Source of the DNA: Hymenobacter tibetensis
Lineage (GTDB): Bacteria; Bacteroidota; Bacteroidia; Cytophagales; Hymenobacteraceae
NCBI RefSeq assembly: GCF_022827545.1
Contig: NZ_CP094669.1
Location: 8,501 to 72,500, forward strand
DNA length: 64,000 nt
Direction of reading: 5' to 3'
Both the position numbers and the translations under genes were made by a program. The notes under the pieces were generated by a model. It made no database searches and had not been told where the DNA came from. It was given only the letters and a program-made list of their open reading frames with translations. Shown here one piece after another: positions 17,023 to 26,078 of the stretch; within the stretch, counting starts at the first letter, position 1; every line of letters begins with the position of its first letter.

Positions 17023-18507
17023 CTACTTTCCAACAGGCTCAGGCGCAACCCGAATAGTTTTCTTGCCGAAGAATTCAGCGTAAGCTCGGTTGGCCCAATT
17101 TGCTGTGTCAGTTGTGATATCGCTGAACAAAATAGTAAAGGGTGGCTTAAGCAACGGAGGCACTGCGGCATGTAGAACTGGGGTTTGACGCAAATAACGG
17201 TAACGAGCACTAAGTTGGGCGTCGTAGTGTGCGGCATTTCCATGCAGCAAGTCGCGGTACGCTAACAGAGAATTATTGGTGCTGAGCCGATAGCCTGGGT
17301 TGCTCAGGTGATGATTGTAATCCGTTAGAAACGTGAAAGGAAGCCAAGCCAGCAATGGTAGGTATATGAAGCTGGGAATAGACCAGGTCACGGGAGCTGT
17401 TTGCTTGCGTACAAAATAGGATACCCAAGCGTAGGCTGCAAGTAGCCAATTGAGTATAAAACACAGATACAGTATGTTATGCGCGCGCAGCGGTAAAACT
17501 TCGCCACTAATCCAAAAAGCAGGATACATACCAATAGCTAGGAAGGCGGGAAGCAGAACGGTCAACACGATTGGCTGCCTCGTTAGCCGATTGATAGGTA
17601 GCTCCGGTAACTGAGTTAGTCGAGCAAATAAGGGAACAAGAAGCAGCGTTACGACCACCAACACACCACTGCCTACCCAACTCACAAGACAGTAGGCTGT
17701 ATACTTGATATCGTTTAAGGTCAACGCAAATCGATCGGGAGGTATTGCCAGGATTTTTAATGAGCGAACTGTATTGCCAGGTGCTAAAAAAGAAACTGCG
17801 CATCCCATGCTTATAGCCAAGGCAACCTGCCATTCCGCCCAATGCTGTCGTTTGGCATTTAATAGTGTAAATCCCCATACTGTCACAAGCAAGGGCAATG
17901 CTACCGACTCGTTGAAGCTCGGTATCAGAAAAAGTAGTACGGCAACTGCTGTTAGGTAACGGCTGTTACCTTGATGAGTCGTTCGAACATGCATAGCTAG
18001 TGACGCTAGAGCTAACAGCAACACTATAGCCGATAGCATATAGTTGAAGCTGCTGGTGAGCCAGTAGAAGCCTTCTGCCATACTGGGTAACTGGTAAGTG
18101 AATAGCAGCAGTAGGCTCGCTCCAGCCTGCCACAGCTGGCGAGCAGTCAACCCTGCGCCTAGCAACAACGTGCGCAGTAACAGCACCAAGCAAACTAGCA
18201 GCAGCAACAGAAACAGCAAGCACACTAGGCCATAGCCTGCCTTGTCGTTGCCATAGGAAACTGGGTTTAGGAAGCTCTGCGCCAGCAGAGAACTGTAGCG
18301 TCCAGTCCAGTTCAGATACATATGCTGCACAAACCCCCAGTGCCCATGCTTATGTACATCATTAGCCGTCAGAAAGTCATCGGCAGAGGGGTGGGCGTAC
18401 CAGCACAGCACAAAGAACGGTAGGATGCCCAGCCACACAGCCACACTTGCGGCCCGGCGCACAAACGGTTCAAGGCGGGGCAACGGCGCAAACAAATCTG
18501 ATTTCAT
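17023..18507 (-). CDS. Polytopic membrane protein, DUF6056/glycosyltransferase-like
   Basis: 494 residues from the ATG at 18507. About ten to twelve membrane segments follow a short cytoplasmic N-terminus. After the first helix comes SADDFLTANDVHKHGHWGFV and YLNWTGRYSS, the DUF6056 signature; the paired acidic residues and position after helix 1 resemble the catalytic loop of GT-C glycosyltransferases. It is likely an inner-membrane enzyme or flippase of surface polysaccharide or lipid assembly, but substrate is unknown. By eye, base composition is less GC-rich than the neighbours, which hints at transfer. It stands alone between the glmS terminator and the 16.9 kb gap. Confidence 0.7.
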   Translation of the reverse strand: MKSDLFAPLPRLEPFVRRAASVAVWLGILPFFVLCWYAHPSADDFLTANDVHKHGHWGFVQHMYLNWTGRYSSLLAQSFLNPVSYGNDKAGYGLVCLLFLLLLLVCLVLLLRTLLLGAGLTARQLWQAGASLLLLFTYQLPSMAEGFYWLTSSFNYMLSAIVLLLALASLAMHVRTTHQGNSRYLTAVAVLLFLIPSFNESVALPLLVTVWGFTLLNAKRQHWAEWQVALAISMGCAVSFLAPGNTVRSLKILAIPPDRFALTLNDIKYTAYCLVSWVGSGVLVVVTLLLVPLFARLTQLPELPINRLTRQPIVLTVLLPAFLAIGMYPAFWISGEVLPLRAHNILYLCFILNWLLAAYAWVSYFVRKQTAPVTWSIPSFIYLPLLAWLPFTFLTDYNHHLSNPGYRLSTNNSLLAYRDLLHGNAAHYDAQLSARYRYLRQTPVLHAAVPPLLKPPFTILFSDITTDTANWANRAYAEFFGKKTIRVAPEPVGK

Positions 18508-18549
18508 CACTAAAAAAAGGGGACAGCGCAAGCAAATACACAAGCAAAA

Positions 18550-18582
18550 AAATAAGCGCCAGAGTAAACATGGCGCTTATTT
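18550..18582 (-). terminator. Intrinsic terminator of glmS
   Basis: A perfect 12-bp stem AAATAAGCGCCA/TGGCGCTTATTT (18550-18561 with 18571-18582), 9-nt loop, lies 24 nt after the glmS stop; the minus strand then reads TTTTTGC. Confidence 0.85.
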
Positions 18583-18605
18583 CAAGAAAAAATAGGCAGT
18601 GATAC

Positions 18606-20441
18606 TTACTCCACCGTCACTGACTTAGCCAGGTTACGGGGCTGGTCTACGTTGCACCCGCGGAGTACAGCTATGTGATAGGAGAGGAGCTGCAATGGCA
18701 CCACCGAGACTAGTGGCACCAGTACTTCAGAAGTAGCCGGAACCTCAATCACAAATTCTGCCATCTGCGGAATAACATCGTCTCCTTCTGTTACCACCGC
18801 AATGATGCGGCCTTTGCGAGCCTTCACCTCTTGAATGTTGCTTACCACCTTCTCATAGGAACTGTCCTTGGTGGCAATGACCACCACCGGCATATTCTCG
18901 TCAATGAGAGCAATAGGCCCGTGCTTCATTTCAGCAGCCGGGTAGCCTTCCGCGTGGATGTAGCTGATTTCCTTGAGTTTCAAAGCACCTTCTAAAGCTA
19001 CAGGGAAGTTGTAGCCTCGGCCTAGATACAGGAAGTTAGGCACATCTTTAAAGGTCTGGGCAATTGCCTCAATTTCGTCGTTGAGTAGCAACGCCTTTTC
19101 TACTTTGGCTGGGATACTACCCAGTTCTACCATCAACTCGCGCAGGCGCGTATCGGAAAGCGTACCGCGCTTATGGCCTACAATCATGGCCAATATGGTC
19201 AAGACTGTGACCTGAGCCGTGAATGCCTTCGTGCTGGCCACCCCGATTTCAGGACCAGCGTGCGTGTAGGCGCCTGCATCAGTGGCCCGCGCAATGCTGC
19301 TGCCTACTACGTTGCAGATACCGAAAATAGTGGCGCCTTTGCTCTTGGCCAGCTCAATGGCAGCAAGCGTATCGGCCGTTTCGCCGCTCTGCGAAATAGC
19401 AATTACTATATCCCGCTCCGTAATTACTGGATTCCGATACCGGAACTCGGAAGCGTACTCCACTTCCACTGGAATGCGAGCTAAGTCTTCGAGCAAATAC
19501 TCGGCTACCAGGCCGGCGTGCCAAGAGGTGCCGCAAGCCACGATAATGATACGTTCGGCATTCATGAATTTCCGCTCGTACGCTCGGATGCCTCCCATGT
19601 TCAAGTGGCCTGCTACCAACTCAAGGCGGCCCCGCATAGAGTCGAGGATAGAGCGTGGTTGCTCGAATATCTCCTTGAGCATGAAGTGCTCGTACCCTCC
19701 TTTTTCGATGCTGTCAAGCTCCATTTCCAGCTTTTGGATGTACGGAGTTTGGTGAACATCTTCTTTACTACGGATATCCAATTTGCCGTCGCGGATGACA
19801 GCAATTTCATAATCGTTCACATACACCACTTCGTTGGTGTACTCGATGATTGGCGTGGCATCAGAAGCAATAAAGAATTCGTCTTTACCAATGCCAATAA
19901 CCATTGGGGAGCCTTTGCGTGCTGCAATCAACTGGTTCGGCTCTTCGCGGCTAAGCACCACAATAGCGTAGGCTCCCACCACCTCGTGCAGTGCCAACCG
20001 TACTGCTTCTTCCAGTGTGCAGCGATTCTGCTTCTGGATTTCTTCGATCAGGTTTACAAAAACCTCTGTGTCGGTGTCGGAATGAAACACATGGCCTTGG
20101 TGCTGCAAGTGTTGCTTTAAGGCCGCGTAGTTTTCGATGATGCCATTGTGAATAATAGCAATCCGCTCGGACGTGGAATAGTGGGGGTGAGCGTTGGTAT
20201 CATTCGGCTCGCCATGGGTGGCCCAGCGGGTGTGGCCCATCCCCACATTGGCATGGGTATCCTTCTCTTGAATGAAGGCTTCAAGCTCGGCAACTTTCCC
20301 TTTTTTCTTGTAAACGTTCAAATTACCATTCAGCAACGCCACTCCCGCAGAGTCATATCCGCGGTATTCGAGACGGCGCAGGCCTTTGATAATAATGGGA
20401 CAAGCTTCCCGGTAGCCGATGTAAGCAACAATTCCGCACAT
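18606..20441 (-). CDS. glmS: Glutamine--fructose-6-phosphate transaminase (isomerizing)
   Basis: 611 residues, the expected length. It starts MCGIVAYIG with the catalytic Cys2 of the class II glutamine amidotransferase domain. GHTRWATHGEPNDTNAHPH and HNGIIENY follow, then two SIS sugar-isomerase domains (CGTSWHAG, SQSGETADTLAAIE) and the C-terminal AKSVTVE. It makes glucosamine-6-phosphate for peptidoglycan and lipopolysaccharide. The conserved Bacteroidota order panC | glgA-DUF4270-glmS is present. There is no sign of a glmS ribozyme upstream. Confidence 0.97.
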   Translation of the reverse strand: MCGIVAYIGYREACPIIIKGLRRLEYRGYDSAGVALLNGNLNVYKKKGKVAELEAFIQEKDTHANVGMGHTRWATHGEPNDTNAHPHYSTSERIAIIHNGIIENYAALKQHLQHQGHVFHSDTDTEVFVNLIEEIQKQNRCTLEEAVRLALHEVVGAYAIVVLSREEPNQLIAARKGSPMVIGIGKDEFFIASDATPIIEYTNEVVYVNDYEIAVIRDGKLDIRSKEDVHQTPYIQKLEMELDSIEKGGYEHFMLKEIFEQPRSILDSMRGRLELVAGHLNMGGIRAYERKFMNAERIIIVACGTSWHAGLVAEYLLEDLARIPVEVEYASEFRYRNPVITERDIVIAISQSGETADTLAAIELAKSKGATIFGICNVVGSSIARATDAGAYTHAGPEIGVASTKAFTAQVTVLTILAMIVGHKRGTLSDTRLRELMVELGSIPAKVEKALLLNDEIEAIAQTFKDVPNFLYLGRGYNFPVALEGALKLKEISYIHAEGYPAAEMKHGPIALIDENMPVVVIATKDSSYEKVVSNIQEVKARKGRIIAVVTEGDDVIPQMAEFVIEVPATSEVLVPLVSVVPLQLLSYHIAVLRGCNVDQPRNLAKSVTVE

Positions 20442-20484
20442 AATAGAGAGGGGACAGCGAAAGAGGGTTTCGTGAAAAATCGAT

Positions 20485-20519
20485 AAGCCGCGGCTCAGGC
20501 CAATGCCGTGCCGCGGCTT
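20485..20519 (-). terminator. Terminator of the DUF4270 gene
   Basis: AAGCCGCGG (20485-20493) pairs with CCGCGGCTT (20511-20519), 9 bp with a 17-nt loop. On the minus strand the stem is followed by TTATCGATTTTT, a T-rich tract, 29 nt after the stop at 20548. It separates glmS from the glgA-DUF4270 unit. Confidence 0.65.
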
Positions 20520-20547
20520 CCGACGCGAAAATTAATTAAGTGCAAAT

Positions 20548-22116
20548 CTAGCGTAACCTTGAATAGTATACACGCAGCTTGATGTTTTTTCCATCAAGCA
20601 CCGCCCGGTCTAAGCCCAAAGTCCCCACGCTAGGGAGAGTAGGTGAAAAGAGAAAGGCGTCCGGAACGGGGCCACTTAGCCGGTCATACACATACGCCTG
20701 CACATACCCCGTCATCAACATACCATAAGAACGATTAACGTCCGAGATAACCAACGGCGTTGCTTTAGCGGCTTGTCTGTAGTATCCCCCTTCGCCAGTT
20801 ATACCAGACAAAATCGGATTCAACTGGTTTACGGCGTCGCTCAAAACCAAGCGCTCTACCCGCGTGTTCTGAACAACTCGCCGCAAAGGCTGATTTCTGG
20901 CGTTTGCCTCGTACAGATAAACTTCGGCAGGAGTTGCAAACAGCAGATTGGTATACGGCTGTATGGGTACCAACAACTCAGCTCGGTTGATGGCAATAGC
21001 CGAACCAGCACCTGACTGAGGCTGAGCTAAATCTTTCAGCTCTTTAAGGCCTGGTATTTCCAGCTTGGTAACGAAGCCGCTACCTGCTTGGGTGTACACC
21101 ACGTCATTGGACAAGTCGGAGGCTACCGATTGACTTGACCCATCCGCACCTTGCAGGCGAGTGAACGGCCCAGTCGGAGTCGTCTTGATTTCAGTGAAAT
21201 AGCGTGGCGCATTGGTTTTGCTGCCAAATGCGTTTAGGCTTAGGCTGCCAAACGGAATGCTGTAAGATCCTTTTAGCGTGCCCGTGCCTTTCTTATTGGT
21301 GTAATGGTAATAGAACACCGCGCGGGTAACCGCAGTAGTGGTTGGAAAACCTACTACGGCACTAGTGAAATCAGCGGCTGGCTGCACAGACAGTCCTTTC
21401 AGAAGGGCATCCAGCTGTACCTGCGTAAAGGTTGTCGCTCTATCAGAGAGGCGGCTGAAAATAGTGCTTGCCAAGGTATTAGCAGAAGTATTGAGCTTCA
21501 GTCGCACCGTTTTGTCTGGCAGTCTTACCTTAAACGTGGTAGTGTCGGTAGAGCCGTCACTGGCGTCGTTGCGCTGCCGGATTACTCTGCTGCCATTGAG
21601 CCTAGCACTCACGCCGGTGCCCAGCGGATTTGCTAGGTCTACAGCTACCGAGGAGCTGGAATTATAAAGCGCCTGTTCGTCCAGCGAGCCAACCAACGGG
21701 TACACGTTGGCCCGGAATGGAGCCGCCGCAGAACCATAAACTGATTCGAACGGCATGACCAGTACCAGCGAATCCAACTGCGGCATTGGCGTAGTACCCG
21801 CTACCGCAGAAGGAAGCGTGTCGCCAACAAAAGAGCCAAGTTTTAAATTGAAATACGCATTGGCTGCCGTTGTGCCCAGCACGTTGTCCTGAACTCGTCC
21901 TACCAAATACGTAGTGGCTTTCAATGTTTCCAACGAGTCTTGCAACACGGTGGAAGCGGTAACAGGAAAGTCACGATAATCGGTACTAGTGGTGCTAGTA
22001 CCCGGTAATTCTACGCCTAAGTCGCTGGCTTTTTCGCAGCTTGTTGCTGCCAGGAGCAAGGTGGCAGAAAGCAAAGGAGCCGAAACCAGTCGGCGGGCGC
22101 TAATTGGCCAATTCAT
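20548..22116 (-). CDS. DUF4270 surface or periplasmic lipoprotein
   Basis: 522 residues with a lipoprotein signal peptide (LLLAATSC, Cys27 then EKASDLGVELPG). The DUF4270 region is recognised from YFNLKLGSF near residue 90 and the long beta-rich body with the PLDSLVLVMPF-like strand and the ending LRVYYSRLR. DUF4270 proteins are Bacteroidota-specific lipoproteins of unknown function. The gene overlaps the 3' end of glgA by 17 nt, so translation is probably coupled. glmS follows after a terminator. Confidence 0.85.
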   Translation of the reverse strand: MNWPISARRLVSAPLLSATLLLAATSCEKASDLGVELPGTSTTSTDYRDFPVTASTVLQDSLETLKATTYLVGRVQDNVLGTTAANAYFNLKLGSFVGDTLPSAVAGTTPMPQLDSLVLVMPFESVYGSAAAPFRANVYPLVGSLDEQALYNSSSSVAVDLANPLGTGVSARLNGSRVIRQRNDASDGSTDTTTFKVRLPDKTVRLKLNTSANTLASTIFSRLSDRATTFTQVQLDALLKGLSVQPAADFTSAVVGFPTTTAVTRAVFYYHYTNKKGTGTLKGSYSIPFGSLSLNAFGSKTNAPRYFTEIKTTPTGPFTRLQGADGSSQSVASDLSNDVVYTQAGSGFVTKLEIPGLKELKDLAQPQSGAGSAIAINRAELLVPIQPYTNLLFATPAEVYLYEANARNQPLRRVVQNTRVERLVLSDAVNQLNPILSGITGEGGYYRQAAKATPLVISDVNRSYGMLMTGYVQAYVYDRLSGPVPDAFLFSPTLPSVGTLGLDRAVLDGKNIKLRVYYSRLR

Positions 22117-22918
22117 TATAAAGCGCGTAGTAAGAAGTCAGTAGGTTTTCGTCGGCACCTACTTGCCCGAGTTGCTTGCTGCGCGAATACTCCGTGAACA
22201 ATACGTTCAGGTTGTCGCTGAAATCTTCATCGGATTTCATAACGGCATCTGCATATTCCATGCCTACTTTGATGAAGCCACCGAAGTCCGCTGTTTTCAG
22301 GCAAGCCAGCATGTCATCATCAATGTCCAGCATTTTAGCTTTCTCGATGATGTCACCCTGGAATTTGAAGTCAAACTCGTTGTTGTAGATGGTGAATACC
22401 GATTTAGCATCTTTGAAAATCGGGTCCTTCTTGTAGGTCGTTTTCAAATACATTGGAATCAGGCCCGTCATCCAGTCGTTGCAATGAACGATGTCGGGAG
22501 CCCAACCTAGCTTTTTCACGGTTTCGAGTACGCCTTTGCAGAAGAAGATAGCCCGCTCGTCGTTGTCGGCGTGGAACTTGTCGTTCTTGTCTACCAGTAC
22601 CGACTTGCGGTGGAAGTAATCTTCATTGTCGATGAAGTATACTTGCAGCTTGGCATTGGGGATGGACGCCACTTTGATGATGAGAGGTTTTTCATCTTCG
22701 CCGACAGCAATGTTGATGCCGGAGAGACGAACCACTTCATGCAGGCGGTTCTTGCGTTCGTTGATGATGCCGAAGCGAGGTACGAAAATTCGAATTTCCA
22801 TCCCCATTTCCTGCATGCCCTGCGGTAGGCGCCGCAAAAACTCCGCTACTTTGGTAGTCTGCAAAAACGGATCTATTTCCGTTGCCGCGTAGAGGATTCT
22901 CAACTTAGAGGAGGACAT
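22100..22918 (-). CDS. Starch/glycogen synthase catalytic N-domain only (half-length GT5)
   Basis: 272 residues from the ATG at 22918. It matches the N-terminal Rossmann half of glycogen synthases: KLRILYAATEIDPFLQTTKVAEFLRRLP (Lys of KVAEF in place of the usual KxGGL), AFxxPRFGIINERK, then HCNDWMTGLIPMYL and VFTIYNNEF. The C-terminal GT1 half, with the ADP-glucose binding ExxxxGxR region, is absent, and there is no adjacent frame that could supply it. The Bacteroidota order panC, glgA, DUF4270 is intact. It may act with a separate C-half elsewhere, or be a regulatory or non-catalytic relative. Confidence 0.85.
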   Translation of the reverse strand: MSSSKLRILYAATEIDPFLQTTKVAEFLRRLPQGMQEMGMEIRIFVPRFGIINERKNRLHEVVRLSGINIAVGEDEKPLIIKVASIPNAKLQVYFIDNEDYFHRKSVLVDKNDKFHADNDERAIFFCKGVLETVKKLGWAPDIVHCNDWMTGLIPMYLKTTYKKDPIFKDAKSVFTIYNNEFDFKFQGDIIEKAKMLDIDDDMLACLKTADFGGFIKVGMEYADAVMKSDEDFSDNLNVLFTEYSRSKQLGQVGADENLLTSYYALYNELAN

Positions 22919-22955
22919 AGTGGTCGGAAAAGGGTGGTTAGGAAAAGGCAATGCG

Positions 22956-22983
22956 TTGGGGTGCACAAAATTAAACAAATTTG
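22956..22983 (+). promoter_or_regulatory. Probable panC promoter
   Basis: TTG at 22956-22958, 17 nt, then CAAATTTG at 22976-22983, one mismatch to TAnnTTTG. It overlaps the minus-strand glgA promoter. The start site would fall near 22989, about 50 nt before the panC ATG at 23039. Confidence 0.4.
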
Positions 22984-22996
22984 GGCGAAAATTCAA
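22966..22996 (-). promoter_or_regulatory. Promoter of the glgA-DUF4270 unit
   Basis: On the minus strand TTG (22996-22994), 20 nt, then TAATTTTG (22973-22966), a perfect TAnnTTTG. Transcription would start near 22960, 42 nt upstream of the glgA ATG. Confidence 0.6.
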
Positions 22997-23038
22997 CCAA
23001 ACTCGCTTGAACCCCCTTCAAGCCGGCTCAACACCCCT

Positions 23039-23896
23039 ATGGAGATACTGTACACGGCCGCTGCGTTGCAAGCGCACGCCGAAAATTGCCGGCAAGCCGG
23101 TCAACGCATTGCTTTGGTGCCTACCATGGGGGCGCTGCATGAGGGCCACTTACAGTTGGTGCGCGCCGCCGCTGCCGTCTCTGACGTGGTGATAGTGAGC
23201 ATCTTCGTTAACCCAACCCAGTTCAACAACGCCGAAGACTTCCAGCTCTACCCGCGGCTGCCCAAGGCCGACACTGTTCTGCTTGAGCCAGCAGGCTGCA
23301 CAGCCGTTTTTCTGCCCTCAGTAGAGGAAATGTATCCGCAACCAACCGTGATGCATTTCGATTTTGGGGCGCTGGAGCGTGTCATGGAAGGAGCGCACCG
23401 ACCGGGCCACTTCAATGGAGTAGCAACGGTGGTCAGCAAATTATTTCATCTGAGCCGGCCACACCAAGCGTACTTCGGGCAGAAGGATTGGCAACAGGTA
23501 ACTATTGTGCGGCAGTTGGTGGCTGATTTGTCATTCGACGTGGAGTTGGTGTCCTTCCCAACGGTACGGGAAGCCGACGGCTTGGCCATGTCGTCGCGGA
23601 ACCGGCGGCTTTCAGGTGAAGCACGTACGGTAGCGCCGCGCCTATATGAGGCCTTAACGCTGGCCGCTACCCTCGTGCTAGCCCAGCAAGAGTCTCCAGC
23701 GGCAGTGCGTCAGGCAGCTGTAGCGCATATCGAAGGCGAACCGGCATTCCAGTTGGAATACTTTGAGGTGGCTGATGCCCATACTTTGCAGCCGCTCAAT
23801 GCGTGGGAAGCTGGGCAGCAGGTGGTCATATGCTTGGCTGCATTTTTAGGTGGTATTCGGCTGATTGATAACGTAGTATTATCCGTGCCGAAGTAG
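23039..23896 (+). CDS. panC: Pantoate--beta-alanine ligase
   Basis: 285 residues from the ATG at 23039; an in-frame extension upstream to 22934 crosses the divergent promoters and is not used. Nucleotidyltransferase motifs: [53 protein letters not shown] and the SSRNRRL loop. It joins pantoate and beta-alanine using ATP to make pantothenate, the precursor of coenzyme A. panD, which makes beta-alanine, follows 110 nt later. Confidence 0.96.
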   Translation: MEILYTAAALQAHAENCRQAGQRIALVPTMGALHEGHLQLVRAAAAVSDVVIVSIFVNPTQFNNAEDFQLYPRLPKADTVLLEPAGCTAVFLPSVEEMYPQPTVMHFDFGALERVMEGAHRPGHFNGVATVVSKLFHLSRPHQAYFGQKDWQQVTIVRQLVADLSFDVELVSFPTVREADGLAMSSRNRRLSGEARTVAPRLYEALTLAATLVLAQQESPAAVRQAAVAHIEGEPAFQLEYFEVADAHTLQPLNAWEAGQQVVICLAAFLGGIRLIDNVVLSVPK

Positions 23897-24006
23897 CCAG
23901 ACAACCGTTCAGTCTATGTGGGCGAGTGTGCTGCTGGCGGTTTGGTCGGCTGACTCGAATAGTCCTTCGTATCTTTACGGCCATATTTCAATCCGCCTTT
24001 TCTCCA

Positions 24007-24354
24007 ATGCATATCGAGGTTCTGAAGTCCAAGATTCACCGTGCTAAAGTCACGCAAGCCGAGCTACATTACGTAGGCAGCATCACTATTGATGAGGACC
24101 TGCTCGATGCCGCTAATATGGTGGAGAACGAGAAAGTGACAATCGTTAACGTGAATAATGGGGAGCGTTTTGAAACGTATACCATTCGTGGGGAGAGGGG
24201 CTCTGGTATGATTTGCCTGAATGGTCCGGCGGCCCGCCGGGTGGCAGTAGGCGATATTGTCATCATCTTTTCTTACGCGCTTATTGACTTTGCCGAGGCG
24301 CGTGCACACCAGCCCACACTGGTATTTCCTGACCAGCACAACCGGTTAGCGTAG
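24007..24354 (+). CDS. panD: Aspartate 1-decarboxylase precursor
   Basis: 115 residues from the ATG at 24007. It contains the self-cleavage site [11 protein letters not shown], where the Gly24-Ser25 bond is cut to leave the pyruvoyl group on Ser25, followed by [11 protein letters not shown] and [17 protein letters not shown], all typical. It makes beta-alanine for panC in the preceding gene. Upstream, TATCTTTAC is a one-mismatch -7 element, so panD may have its own promoter. Confidence 0.95.
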   Translation: MHIEVLKSKIHRAKVTQAELHYVGSITIDEDLLDAANMVENEKVTIVNVNNGERFETYTIRGERGSGMICLNGPAARRVAVGDIVIIFSYALIDFAEARAHQPTLVFPDQHNRLA

Positions 24355-24449
24355 CTTGAAATTTGGTTTCGTAGTTGTTGTAGTCTAATTTTCACCTATT
24401 CAGGAATTAATTGGATCTAAACAGCTAATTGTAACTATAACGACCGTTT

Positions 24450-25511
24450 GTGAAGCAACTCCTTAATGTCTTGAAATATACCCTGCTGCTGTCAGTATCA
24501 GGGCTATTGATGTGGTATGCCGTACGCGGGCAGGACTTGAGTAGAATTGGGCAGTACGTGCGAGGTGCCAACTACTGGTGGTTGGCTATTACCATGGTGC
24601 TATCGGTATTGGGCTACTTCAGCCGTGCCTACCGATGGAAGATGCAGCTGGACCCCACCGTAACGGGCGAAAAACCCGCGTTTTGGCACGTATACCACGC
24701 CATGATGGTGGGGTACCTGGCCAATATGGTGCTGCCCGGTCGGGTAGGGGAAGTGGTGCGTTGCACCTTGCTGCAGCGGACCAGCAAAGTGCCGGTTCAG
24801 GTATCGTTAGGAACGGTTATTACCGAGCGCATCATTGATGTGCTCATGCTCCTGACGTTGCTCGGTACGGTGCTGCTACTAGATTTCAAGACCTTCTGGA
24901 ACTTTGCCAATGAGTACCTGTTGCAAGGCAAAGCCGATGCGCTAGCCCGCAACCGCAACGTTTTGGTGGCGGCTGGCGTGGCAACCGTGTTGGTTGTGAT
25001 ACTTTTCATGTATCTGCTGTGGCGTAATCTGGAGAAGCTCAAGCAAAATGCAGCTTTCAACAAGCTAATGAGCTTTGTTAAAGGTTTACTGGCCGGAGTG
25101 TTCAGCATTGTGAAGCTCGAGAACAAAGGAGCTTTCCTGCTGCACACGCTTTTCACTTGGCTAGTTTATTACCTGATGGACTACCTCGCCTTCTTTGCCT
25201 TCCCCGAAACCTACAACCTTGATATGCGCGCTGGCCTAGCAGTGCTGACCTTTGGGGCCTTCGGAATGGCGGCGCCGGTGCAGGGAGGTATAGGCGTGTT
25301 TCACTTGTTGGTACAAAGCACACTGCTTGTATATGGTATCAGCCGGGAAGGTGGTATTGCGTACGCTCTGGTAGTGCACGGTGCTCAAACGCTGTTGGTG
25401 GTGCTCATGGGAGGCATTAGCTTCCTGATGAGCATGGTAGATACTGGCCGCAAAGGCCGCGTAGGTTTTAATCCCATTAACGTTACCGTTCCCGCCGATG
25501 CAGTGGAGTAA
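24450..25511 (+). CDS. UPF0104/LPG-synthase transmembrane-type membrane protein
   Basis: 353 residues from a GTG start. Eight membrane segments and the signature YLANMVLPGRVGEVVRC plus GxFGMAAPVQGGIGVFH mark the lysylphosphatidylglycerol synthase transmembrane (UPF0104) family; the catalytic domain of full MprF proteins is absent. Members may flip or transfer lipids, but for the short forms no activity is established. The last 14 nt overlap the next gene, hldE-like, so an operon and a role in lipopolysaccharide or glycolipid assembly are inferred. Confidence 0.85.
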   Translation: MKQLLNVLKYTLLLSVSGLLMWYAVRGQDLSRIGQYVRGANYWWLAITMVLSVLGYFSRAYRWKMQLDPTVTGEKPAFWHVYHAMMVGYLANMVLPGRVGEVVRCTLLQRTSKVPVQVSLGTVITERIIDVLMLLTLLGTVLLLDFKTFWNFANEYLLQGKADALARNRNVLVAAGVATVLVVILFMYLLWRNLEKLKQNAAFNKLMSFVKGLLAGVFSIVKLENKGAFLLHTLFTWLVYYLMDYLAFFAFPETYNLDMRAGLAVLTFGAFGMAAPVQGGIGVFHLLVQSTLLVYGISREGGIAYALVVHGAQTLLVVLMGGISFLMSMVDTGRKGRVGFNPINVTVPADAVE

Positions 25512-25980
25512 AGACAAGATTATGAGCCGTCCGGCTCTGGTGGCCGCTGTTGCGGAGTGGAAAGCACAAGGCCGCAAGGTGGTATTCACCAATGGCTGCT
25601 TCGACCTGTTGCACCTTGGCCACGTCGATTACCTGGAGAAGGCCCGACACTTGGGCGATGTACTGGTGGTAGGCGTTAATACCGATGCTTCTGTCAGCTG
25701 TCTTAAGCCCGGCCGGCCCCTTCAGGACGAAGTGTCACGAACTCGCATTATGGCCTCTCTTTTGTTTGTGGATGCCGTGGTGCTCTTCGACGAGCAGACG
25801 CCGCTGGCGCTGATTGAGGCAATTGTACCCGACATCCTGGTGAAGGGCGACGATTACAATATCAGTGGAATTGTGGGCCATGAATTGGTGTTACAGAACG
25901 GTGGGCAGGTCCTGACCGTACCACTAGTGGCCGGCTACAGCACGACGCGCATCGTCGAGCGTATCCGACAGAGTTTCTAG
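25498..25980 (+). CDS. rfaE2: D-glycero-beta-D-manno-heptose 1-phosphate adenylyltransferase (RfaE/HldE C-domain)
   Basis: 160 residues starting at the ATG at 25498 (25522 is an alternative). A cytidylyltransferase-like nucleotidyl transferase: VVFTNGCFDLLHLGHVDYL carries the HxGH motif, then GVNTD, RPLQDEVSRTRIMASL and LVKGDDY, then GYSTTRIVERIR. It activates heptose-1-phosphate to ADP-heptose for the lipopolysaccharide core. The kinase half is not fused, as is common in Bacteroidota. It overlaps the upstream membrane protein gene by 14 nt. Confidence 0.93.
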   Translation: MQWSKDKIMSRPALVAAVAEWKAQGRKVVFTNGCFDLLHLGHVDYLEKARHLGDVLVVGVNTDASVSCLKPGRPLQDEVSRTRIMASLLFVDAVVLFDEQTPLALIEAIVPDILVKGDDYNISGIVGHELVLQNGGQVLTVPLVAGYSTTRIVERIRQSF

Positions 25981-26048
25981 TTGCTTGTTTTGGGTTTGCT
26001 AGTTGTCGGTTGATCAGCCGGAAACCACCCAAACAACAGCTAGCAACT
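25979..26048. repeat. Structured inverted-repeat region after the RfaE gene
   Basis: AGTTGCT (25979-25985) pairs with AGCAACT (26042-26048); inside, a TGTTTTGGGT/ACCCAAACA stem with a bulge and a central near-palindrome CGGTTGATCAGCCG extend the structure. It begins at the RfaE stop codon and fills most of the 98-nt gap to the protease gene. No T-tract. Confidence 0.5.
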
Positions 26049-26078
26049 CGAACCCAGTAACCTGAAATTTCTGAACCG

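Noticed and set aside
20442..20547. Possible glmS ribozyme upstream of glmS
   Set aside because: None of the conserved ribozyme core is present; only a terminator hairpin of the preceding gene is seen.
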